DNA of 29,699 nucleotides from JBGLNL01 sp964548045 (lineage in GTDB: Bacteria > Chloroflexota > Dehalococcoidia > SZUA-161 > SpSt-899), in the NCBI GenBank assembly GCA_964548045.1, contig CAZJQZ010000012.1, forward strand, positions 1-29,699. The letters run 5' to 3'. The position numbers were made by a program, and so were the translations under genes. The notes below the pieces were generated by a model, which did not search any database, was not told the origin of the DNA, and saw only the letters and a program-made list of their open reading frames with translations. Every line of letters begins with the position of its first letter. Within the stretch, counting starts at the first letter, position 1. Positions 23,883-29,699 of the stretch are shown here, piece by piece.

Positions 23883-23922
23883 TTTTACCGCCGTTTACCG
23901 CGATTTGACCGTCTTTTAACCG
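23883..23922. promoter_or_regulatory. Four helically phased TTT(N)ACCG repeats between uvrA and a divergent gene
   Basis: TTTACCG, TTTACCG, TTTGACCG and TTTAACCG occur with their ACCG cores at 23887, 23897, 23908 and 23919, i.e. 10, 11 and 11 bases apart, one DNA turn each. The block is about 60-75 bases upstream of uvrA and 33 bases upstream of the divergent membrane-protein gene. The same-face spacing fits cooperative binding of a regulator. No canonical palindromic LexA box is obvious. Confidence 0.55.
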
Positions 23923-23955
23923 ATTCTCGCCCTCATCCATGCTTAGATGTAATAT

Positions 23956-24384
23956 ATGATTAAGCATCGGGGAATTCTATATCTCATCGCTCTGACAGCA
24001 ATTGTACTGGACTGGGGCTCAACGGTGATAGTTACGTTGCAGCGAGGGGAGTTCAATGAACTAAATCCAATCGCACTGACGATGGGTTTCGATGGCGCTG
24101 CCCTCTATGCCGTTGGCATAATTGCAGTGATGGCTCTGGTTCTGTTCAAATGGGGAATTCAATTTGAAGCCAGCAGAGACCGAAAAGTCATTCTAACCGA
24201 CTGGCTGGCCATCGCGCTGATAATTCAGGGATTAACTGCCTGCTTCAACAACTTCGGAATCATCCCGGTGGCGCAATCCCTCAGCGCTTTTTATGTATCG
24301 AGCGGAGTGAGCTTCTGCTTTGCCGGGGTAGCTGCATTTTCCATGAATCGTGATCTCTTACGCGGGAAACTTCCCGTTAGATAA
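23956..24384 (+). CDS. Four-helix membrane protein, DUF5658-like
   Basis: 142 residues with four hydrophobic segments. The first carries LDWGSTVIVTLQRGEFNELNPIA, matching the D...T...E-x-NP pattern of DUF5658-type membrane proteins of unknown function. No clear ribosome binding site precedes the ATG, which sits directly after a TAATAT element, so the mRNA may be nearly leaderless or the true start may be later. Divergent from uvrA and sharing the phased repeats. Confidence 0.65.
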   Translation: MIKHRGILYLIALTAIVLDWGSTVIVTLQRGEFNELNPIALTMGFDGAALYAVGIIAVMALVLFKWGIQFEASRDRKVILTDWLAIALIIQGLTACFNNFGIIPVAQSLSAFYVSSGVSFCFAGVAAFSMNRDLLRGKLPVR

Positions 24385-24386
24385 AA

Positions 24387-24414
24387 CGGGGGGCAGGTTT
24401 GAAACCTGCCCCCG
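24387..24414. terminator. Hairpin between convergent genes
   Basis: A stem of about 11 pairs, with GGGGGCAGGTT opposite AACCTGCCCCC (one bulged G), lies between the stop of the plus-strand membrane protein and the end of the TraB-like gene. Read on the minus strand it is followed by GTTTTAT, so it most likely terminates the leftward transcript. Confidence 0.6.
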
Positions 24415-24439
24415 CTATTACCAAAATATCGCAAGGCTA

Positions 24440-25348
24440 TCACAACTGAGAAGCTGCATATCCTTCCTCTTGCAGCAGGTTGATGATTCCATTCTCACCT
24501 ACCAGATGCCCGGCGCCAACCACCACAAAACAGGTTTCCTCTTCTTCCAGGAATTCCTCGATCTTTTCCGCCATCTGGAAGTTTCTCTCATCCAGAAGCT
24601 TCTCATTGAGGAAAGCAATCTCGGGACTCTCGTCGTCATCTTCAAACATAAGCCGCTCCATTTCAGCAACATCACCGTTTTCCCAGCTTGCAAACATTTG
24701 ATTTAGTTCCTTCTCCGTCGGAGGATCATCCACGATATCTTCCAGCATGAATATCTGGACATCCTCTGGGAATTCATCAAATAGATTTATCTGGAATCGG
24801 GCCGACTCCAGTTCGTAGATTTTCCTGTTTTCCTCGTGCGCCCGTTGGAGGTAATACATGTCGATTCCGTTCTCAGGAGTGTAACCGTAGCGGACCAGTT
24901 GCATCGCTTCGATTTCCATAGCCACTGCCCAGGGCTCAAACGAATTGAAAAGGAGTATGTCAGCGCCAAGGTCCTCCAGCACTTCATCAGCTTTCTCATA
25001 CAGGTCTCTGGAGATGTTCCGGTAAAGGTTTTCACCCTCAGGATATCTCGCCTTTTGCATCAGGAGTCTGGCCATCTGTGACTCATTCATAGCGGTAATA
25101 TCAAACTCCACGGCCAGACTCTCAGATTGGTCGAAAGCATTTTCGATAGAATCGGCCAGCGGGTAAAGTTCCGGACTGGCCACATGAATGGACCCCAGAA
25201 TATAGACCGTGCTGATATCGGAACGCACTTCCCAGAGGAATGATTTCTGCGGAGCTTCGGGGGATGTCTCCGATGAGGAACAGCCGACTGCCAGCACGAT
25301 TGCCATCAACAGAATTGAAAGACAAAAGTATTTGCTCATCTCAAGCAT
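24440..25348 (-). CDS. TraB/GumN-family lipoprotein
   Basis: 302 residues. N-terminal lipoprotein signal with lipobox LAVGC (Cys23), then a TraB/GumN-type domain: STVYILGSIHVASPELYPL near the start, NGIDMYYLQRA in the middle and the closing GAGHLVGENGIINLL. The conserved GxxH and GAGH motifs resemble a metalloprotease-like fold, but activity in this family is not well established. ATG codons at 25348 and 25339 are both possible starts. It lies 20 bases after folE on the same strand and may be in the same transcript. Confidence 0.85.
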   Translation of the reverse strand: MLEMSKYFCLSILLMAIVLAVGCSSSETSPEAPQKSFLWEVRSDISTVYILGSIHVASPELYPLADSIENAFDQSESLAVEFDITAMNESQMARLLMQKARYPEGENLYRNISRDLYEKADEVLEDLGADILLFNSFEPWAVAMEIEAMQLVRYGYTPENGIDMYYLQRAHEENRKIYELESARFQINLFDEFPEDVQIFMLEDIVDDPPTEKELNQMFASWENGDVAEMERLMFEDDDESPEIAFLNEKLLDERNFQMAEKIEEFLEEEETCFVVVGAGHLVGENGIINLLQEEGYAASQL

Positions 25349-25368
25349 CCCGAAGAGGCATTGAATAA

Positions 25369-25935
25369 TCAGGGATTTTTGTGTCCTATCAGAGTCAGGA
25401 ACTCGCCCCGGGTAGCGGCGCGCTGCCGGAAGAGCCCTCGCATGGCAGAAGTAACCATTTTACTGCCCGGCTTCTTTATGCCCCTCATGGTCATACAAAG
25501 ATGCTCTGCTTCCAGAATAACCGCCACCCCTCTTGGCTCCAGAACTTCGACGATGATATCGGCGATCTGGGTGGTCAGGCGCTCCTGAAGTTGAGGTCGG
25601 CGGGCGAAAACATCAACAACCCTGGAAAGCTTGCTGGCCCCGACAACGCGTCCATTGGGGATATAACCTATGTGGGCCACTCCGTGGAACGGGAGGAAAT
25701 GATGTTCGCACATGGAATAGAAGGGGATATCCTTGGTGATAACCATCTCCTGATGACCCTCTTCAAACCCGATTTTGAGGTGCTCACGAGGGTCTTCCTG
25801 CATCCCGCTGAAAATATCCGCATACATTTCGGCGATGCGTTTTGGGGTGCCGACCAGACCTTCGCGATCGGTGTCTTCTCCGAGGGCTTCGAGGATAGAG
25901 ATTACGGCTTTTTTGATTTTGTCCTGATCTACCAC
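25369..25935 (-). CDS. folE: GTP cyclohydrolase I
   Basis: 188 residues, full length. Converts GTP to 7,8-dihydroneopterin triphosphate, the first step of tetrahydrofolate (or other pterin) synthesis. The zinc ligands are visible in FYSMCEHHFLPFHG (Cys and His) and EAEHLCMTMRG (Cys), with RPQLQERLTTQIAD and GRVVGASKLSRVV between them. It starts with GTG, with GAGGAG upstream overlapping the stop of hom; only three bases separate the two genes. Confidence 0.96.
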   Translation of the reverse strand: MVDQDKIKKAVISILEALGEDTDREGLVGTPKRIAEMYADIFSGMQEDPREHLKIGFEEGHQEMVITKDIPFYSMCEHHFLPFHGVAHIGYIPNGRVVGASKLSRVVDVFARRPQLQERLTTQIADIIVEVLEPRGVAVILEAEHLCMTMRGIKKPGSKMVTSAMRGLFRQRAATRGEFLTLIGHKNP

Positions 25936-25938
25936 AGG

Positions 25939-27240
25939 CTACTCCTCAAAATCCTCAACCCGGATGAAATTGCTGATCTCTCTAACCGCCTCCAGTTTCC
26001 CCATCTCTCCAATCGCCTGCTGTATTGCCTGCTCCTTTGAGGGATGGGTCATGATAACAATCTCGGCAGTTTGAGATTTGCTGTCGGTCTCCTTTTGAAT
26101 TGCGGAGGAGATGCTAATCGAAAGGTCCCCGAGGATTTTGGTGATCCGTGCCAGTACACCGGCCTGGTCAATGATGGTCATTCTAAGGTAATATCGAGTC
26201 TCTATCTCGTCTATAGGTTTGATAATCTTGGGCTGATCGAGCGGCAATTCCGGGTTGAGGCTGGCACCAAGGGCAATGCTCTGCGCTATGTGAATCGCAT
26301 CGGACACCACCACATTGGCGGTGGGTTCCGATCCCGCTCCCCGGCCATAAAGGATCACCCTGCCGGTCAGGTCCCCTTCGATCTGCACCGCATTGAATAC
26401 CCCGTCAACTTTGGCTAAGAGCATATCTTTCGGGATGAAAACCGGATGCACCCTTGCCTGAACTGAGTCCCCTTCTTTCCTGGTAATAGCCAGTAACTTG
26501 ATGGCATAACCCAGCTCCCGCGCGTAGCTGAAATCCTGGGAAGCTATTTTTGATATGCCTTCTTTGTAGACGTCTTCGGGACGAACGTCGGTATGAAACA
26601 CAATAGTTGCCAGAATGGCTATCTTGTAGGCAGCGTCGTACCCTTCGATATCGCTGGTGGGATCAGCTTCGGCGTAACCCAGAGCCTGAGCATCTTTGAG
26701 GACAGTTGAAAATTCCAGCCCTTCCTTTTCCATACGGGTAAGGATGTAATTGGTGGTGCCATTAATAATGGTATGAATTGCCGAGATATTATTGACCTGA
26801 AGATTTTGCTTGAGTGGAGCAATCAGAGGGATACCGCCTCCAACACTCGCTTCGTAGAACAGCCCGACTTTGTTCTCACTGGCAATTGCGAAAAGTTCTG
26901 GCCCGTGCTTGGAGAGGACTTCCTTGTTGGCAGTGACAACATGCTTGCCGCTTTGCAGAGCACGTTCCATAAAATCGCGGGCCGGTTTTTCTCCCCCAAT
27001 CAATTCGATGACGATATCAATATCGGGATCGTCGAAAATGCTATTAGCGTCGGTGGTAAAAACGCCGGGATCAGGAAGAGACTGTTTCCTACTTTCATCT
27101 AAATCGGCGACTTTTGCAAGGATCAGGGGAACACCAAGTTGTCTGGTTATAAAACCGGCTTTTTCGTGCAGTATTCTGGCCACACCACCACCGATCGTCC
27201 CCAACCCGATCAACCCGATCTTGATGCTATCCTTTGCCAC
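25939..27240 (-). CDS. hom: Homoserine dehydrogenase with ACT domain
   Basis: 433 residues. NAD(P)-dependent reduction of aspartate semialdehyde to homoserine, on the route to threonine and methionine. Rossmann motif IGLIGLGTIGGGVARIL at the start, the catalytic-domain signature region around GLEFSTVLKDAQALGYAEAD, and GSEPTANVVVSD. A C-terminal ACT domain (about 350-425, YYLRMTIIDQAGVLARITKI) points to feedback control by an amino acid such as threonine. GTG start with GGAAGG upstream. It sits between the foldase gene and folE. Confidence 0.96.
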   Translation of the reverse strand: MAKDSIKIGLIGLGTIGGGVARILHEKAGFITRQLGVPLILAKVADLDESRKQSLPDPGVFTTDANSIFDDPDIDIVIELIGGEKPARDFMERALQSGKHVVTANKEVLSKHGPELFAIASENKVGLFYEASVGGGIPLIAPLKQNLQVNNISAIHTIINGTTNYILTRMEKEGLEFSTVLKDAQALGYAEADPTSDIEGYDAAYKIAILATIVFHTDVRPEDVYKEGISKIASQDFSYARELGYAIKLLAITRKEGDSVQARVHPVFIPKDMLLAKVDGVFNAVQIEGDLTGRVILYGRGAGSEPTANVVVSDAIHIAQSIALGASLNPELPLDQPKIIKPIDEIETRYYLRMTIIDQAGVLARITKILGDLSISISSAIQKETDSKSQTAEIVIMTHPSKEQAIQQAIGEMGKLEAVREISNFIRVEDFEE

Positions 27241-27260
27241 AAGTCACCTTCCGGTCTGCT

Positions 27261-28373
27261 TCAACCTAAAGCCTTGCTTATTGCTTCCTGAATGCCCGCA
27301 TCATCCAGTTTAATTTCACTTGAGAATTTTATTTTCTCGCCCTCAAACCATGCATAGAAAGCCTGACTTTCCAAGGCTGGACGGTATTTTTCTTCCAGAG
27401 GTCTTTCTTCCCTTTGGTGAACCCGCAGTATCCAGTACTCGGTATTACCTTCGGCATCGCTCGCCGGGATAGGTTCGCTGAGAGCATCTAATTCAATGGT
27501 AAAGGCAGCCTCAGCGATATTTTCGCCATAGAACATGGTTGCTATCTCTCTGGGGAACCACTCCAGATCACTGGCACCGGTAGAGGCGGAAAACTCCTCT
27601 GCCAGAGCGCTGAAATCTTCACCTGCATCCAGCCTCGTTTTTATCTCTTCATAAATTGCTTGCGGATCTATATCTTCCGCATTGCTTTCGGTGAAAACGG
27701 AAGTTCCTGGTGAGGGTGGCGGGGGAGCGGTATCGATTTGAATTCCCTGCATGTTGACCTGTTCTACTTCATTCGGAACATCCCGCTTACTGATATACTC
27801 CTGTATTTTACCTCCTAGTATTTCAAGAGTTATGACTTCACGGTACCGATTAACAGAGGCCCCTTTGTAGACGGAACTTTGCGAAAATCTGGCAATGCTC
27901 TCCTCGTAGGTGGGAGTGGCCGGATTGGTAGGGGCCTCAGTGCCAGGTCCGGCTGGTGGTGTAAAGTCCCGGATGATTCTGCCCTGAATCTCCTGCTCGC
28001 TTACCGAGATGTTGAGCCCAGTTGCCAGTTGGCGGAAAACCTCGTTTGTCTCCATTGCCTGCAATGTAGAATCGGCCTTGGATTTCCGTTCATCGGAAGC
28101 GGCGACTCTTTGTATCCCGTAGAGGCGAAGCATATCGACGTAATAATCCATGTCAAATGCGCGCTCGCCCTGAGGACCAGTGATTTTGAGGACAGTGGGA
28201 TCGGAGGATTTAGCACTATCGTAGATTGCGTAGATAACAAGGGCCAATACTATGGCAACAATCACGCTGCCAATAACGATGGCCCGCTGCCGCTGCTTCT
28301 TCTCCTTCTGCCAGCGGGCAAGCTGGCCCTTGGTAATTACCCAATCAGTACGTTCTTTTTTGCTTTTGGGCAC
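27261..28373 (-). CDS. Membrane-anchored SurA/PrsA-like foldase (parvulin-type)
   Basis: 370 residues. A short basic cytoplasmic tail, one membrane helix (31-51, AIVIGSVIVAIVLALVIYAIY), a SurA-like helical region with a Pro-rich insert (PPAGPGTEAPTNPATP), and a C-terminal parvulin-like domain (LDAGEDFSALAEEFS, DLEWFPREIATMFYGENI, EYWILRVHQREE). It would help fold exported proteins outside the membrane. GTG start, with GGAAGG about nine bases upstream. It lies 20 bases before hom on the same strand. Confidence 0.82.
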   Translation of the reverse strand: MPKSKKERTDWVITKGQLARWQKEKKQRQRAIVIGSVIVAIVLALVIYAIYDSAKSSDPTVLKITGPQGERAFDMDYYVDMLRLYGIQRVAASDERKSKADSTLQAMETNEVFRQLATGLNISVSEQEIQGRIIRDFTPPAGPGTEAPTNPATPTYEESIARFSQSSVYKGASVNRYREVITLEILGGKIQEYISKRDVPNEVEQVNMQGIQIDTAPPPPSPGTSVFTESNAEDIDPQAIYEEIKTRLDAGEDFSALAEEFSASTGASDLEWFPREIATMFYGENIAEAAFTIELDALSEPIPASDAEGNTEYWILRVHQREERPLEEKYRPALESQAFYAWFEGEKIKFSSEIKLDDAGIQEAISKALG

Positions 28374-28453
28374 AGATCAATTACCTTCCCGATATAGGCC
28401 ACAGAGACACATATACTACGGACATATCTGGATGATACACAATACTGAGGAAT

Positions 28454-28762
28454 TTACGCGGCCGATCGCTTACTTTCCCCAACACCACTGCTACTCCATC
28501 GGACATGCTCTACCGTGTAGGGTAAAAGAGCCAGATAGCGGGCTCTTTTCAGGGCTGTGCTGAGTAATCGCTGATGTTTGGCACACACTCCGGTTCTGTG
28601 CCGCGCTTCTATCTTGCCCCGATCAGAAATAAAACGCCTCAACGTATCCGCTTGCTTGTAATCAATCTTCCGCGATTTATCAACACAAAACGGACAGACC
28701 TTGCGCTTCGGGACATACCGTCTTTTTTCTCTTCTGGCATTGCCTGATGTTGGTCTTCTCAC
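28454..28762 (-). CDS. rpsR: 30S ribosomal protein S18
   Basis: 102 residues. Typical S18 core KIDYKQADTLRRFISDRGKI and KRARYLALLPYT. The zinc-binding version of the protein, with CPFC and CAKH pairs. GTG start preceded by GGAG. Last gene of rpsF-ssb-rpsR, 42 bases after ssb. An extra hydrophilic C-terminal tail of about 15 residues follows the core. Confidence 0.96.
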   Translation of the reverse strand: MRRPTSGNARREKRRYVPKRKVCPFCVDKSRKIDYKQADTLRRFISDRGKIEARHRTGVCAKHQRLLSTALKRARYLALLPYTVEHVRWSSSGVGESKRSAA

Positions 28763-28804
28763 TATTGCTCCATTGTTTACTTATTATCGAAACCTGAGGA
28801 AAGC

Positions 28805-29224
28805 TTATTCAAAAGGCAAATCTTCTGTGCCGATCGTTGCTCCCTCTTCTTCAAAACCAAAATGCTCTCCGACAGGCGCGTCTCCCTGTTCGCCCCGGCG
28901 ATCAAGAAAAATCACACTATTGGCATTAATCTCCACTTTAAATCGCTTTTGTCCATCCTGCCCGTCCCAGCTTCGAGTGCTCAGCCTGCCCTCCACGAAA
29001 ACGCTTTGACCTTTGGTGAGGAACTGATTGCAACTTTCAGCCTGTCTCCCCCAAGTCTTAACATCGAACCATTCGGTCTCTTTCTTACGATCTCCATCCG
29101 AAGTAGTGAAAAACCGATTTGTAGCCAAAGAAAAAGAAGTTACCGGTTTGCCATTAGGGGTAAACCGCATCTCCGGATCGCTGCCCACATTGCCAATAAC
29201 CATCATCTTGTTCAGCCAAGCCAT
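28805..29224 (-). CDS. ssb: Single-stranded DNA-binding protein
   Basis: 139 residues. N-terminal OB fold (NKMMVIGNVGSDPEMRFTP, FSLATNRFF, EWFDVKTWGRQAE, VFVEGRLSTRSW), then a very short linker and an acidic tip. The tip ends EDLPFE, with one Glu after the normally terminal Phe. AAGGAGGT precedes the ATG. Middle gene of the conserved S6-SSB-S18 operon. Confidence 0.96.
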   Translation of the reverse strand: MAWLNKMMVIGNVGSDPEMRFTPNGKPVTSFSLATNRFFTTSDGDRKKETEWFDVKTWGRQAESCNQFLTKGQSVFVEGRLSTRSWDGQDGQKRFKVEINANSVIFLDRRGEQGDAPVGEHFGFEEEGATIGTEDLPFE

Positions 29225-29245
29225 CGTGACCTCCTTTCTGCCCTG

Positions 29246-29533
29246 CTAATCGCCAAGTTTCAAAAGCAAATGGCGGAGATATTCCGCAGTAATATTCAGA
29301 TTGGCAGTAAGCTCCCCCGCTTTGTCAGGTTCAAGCCCCAATCTCATCATCACATAGTTGCCTTCCGCATGTCGCCCGATAGGATAACTCAATCTTCGTC
29401 TTCCCCAATGGTCTGTCTCTTTGACTTCACCACCACTTTTGGCAACCAGCGCAGTGAGCTTCTCCATCGCCTGCGGGACATCTTCTTCAGCAATGTCCGG
29501 GTCAAGTATAACGGTCAATTCATAGTCATGCAA
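29246..29533 (-). CDS. rpsF: 30S ribosomal protein S6
   Basis: 95 residues from a TTG start: HDYELTVILDPDIAEEDV, then KTDHWGRRRLSYPI-type S6 core (seen as ETDHWGRRRLSYPIGRHAEG) and YLRHLLLKLGD. The reading frame extends 20 codons further upstream, but that part does not resemble S6 and would overlap the leader. The TTG at 29533 is preceded by GGAGAG at good spacing and gives the normal S6 N-terminus. First gene of rpsF-ssb-rpsR. Confidence 0.92.
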   Translation of the reverse strand: MHDYELTVILDPDIAEEDVPQAMEKLTALVAKSGGEVKETDHWGRRRLSYPIGRHAEGNYVMMRLGLEPDKAGELTANLNITAEYLRHLLLKLGD

Positions 29534-29579
29534 ACTGTTTCTCTCCAGTAATAATGGATTTCCTATAACACAAGTCCGT

Positions 29580-29609
29580 ATTATAGCACGCAAAACGAAA
29601 CAATGACAA
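29580..29609 (-). promoter_or_regulatory. Sigma-70-type promoter of rpsF-ssb-rpsR
   Basis: On the minus strand: TTGTCA (29609-29604), an 18-base spacer, and a perfect TATAAT (29585-29580). Transcription would start near 29573, leaving about 40 bases of leader before the rpsF TTG. This supports a bacterial transcription system for the genome that hosts the archaellum genes. Confidence 0.8.
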
Positions 29610-29699
29610 GCAATAGTCTAAAGCTATTTATCAGCGGATACCTGTCCATCGTGGCAGGCCGCTACAGAAGCTAGATACAAAATATTTGGTGCGCGAAAA

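Noticed and set aside
25381..26040. 219-codon plus-strand frame opposite folE and the end of hom
   Set aside because: Antisense shadow of folE, whose zinc-ligand motifs are intact.
1..29699. CRISPR arrays, tRNA or rRNA genes, insertion sequences
   Set aside because: No regularly spaced repeat array, no cloverleaf-like sequence, and no transposase-like frame was seen.

Overview
The window is bacterial chromosome, most likely from a Chloroflexota (Dehalococcoidia-like) organism. The housekeeping genes are bacterial: uvrA, folE, hom, and the operon rpsF-ssb-rpsR behind a good sigma-70-type promoter. The left two thirds instead carry an archaeal-type motility machine, an archaellum. Some Chloroflexota are known to encode archaella, and that is the main basis for the taxonomic guess; no rRNA gene is present to confirm it.

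Region 1 (62-1062, minus strand): a LuxR-family regulator with a degenerate receiver domain and a small unknown protein, divergent from the archaellum genes. Region 2 (1457-6886, plus): six tandem archaellin paralogues with class III (prepilin-type) signal peptides. Two carry an extra beta-sandwich, carbohydrate-binding-like domain, inserted at two different places; one has a degenerate N-terminus without Glu5. Region 3 (7025-16602, plus): the motor and stator genes. In order they are an ArlCDE-like coiled-coil/low-complexity protein, ArlG, ArlF, a membrane-anchored transglutaminase-like protein, a PAS-PAS-STAS protein, an RsbT-like kinase, ArlH, then (after a 493-base gap) ArlI and ArlJ. Region 4 (16678-19106, plus): a Pro-rich small protein, a MerR-like mini-regulator behind a duplicated 29-base element, a membrane sensor with HAMP but no output domain, and a 79-residue protein, closed by a strong terminator.

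Region 5 (19186-29533, mostly minus): ordinary chromosome. It holds a small membrane protein, an OFA-like MFS transporter, uvrA, a divergent four-helix membrane protein, a TraB/GumN lipoprotein, folE, hom, a SurA/PrsA-like foldase, rpsR, ssb and rpsF.

Working picture: ArlI and ArlJ would assemble and rotate a filament of the archaellins. ArlF and ArlG would anchor it in the envelope, and ArlH with the ArlCDE-like protein would form the cytosolic ring. The unusual part is a stressosome-like partner-switch pair (STAS plus RsbT-like) encoded directly before arlH and overlapping it, next to sensor-like genes with no chemotaxis genes in view. This suggests a non-canonical way of controlling the motor. 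The pre-archaellin peptidase and any cheY-type link are not in this window.
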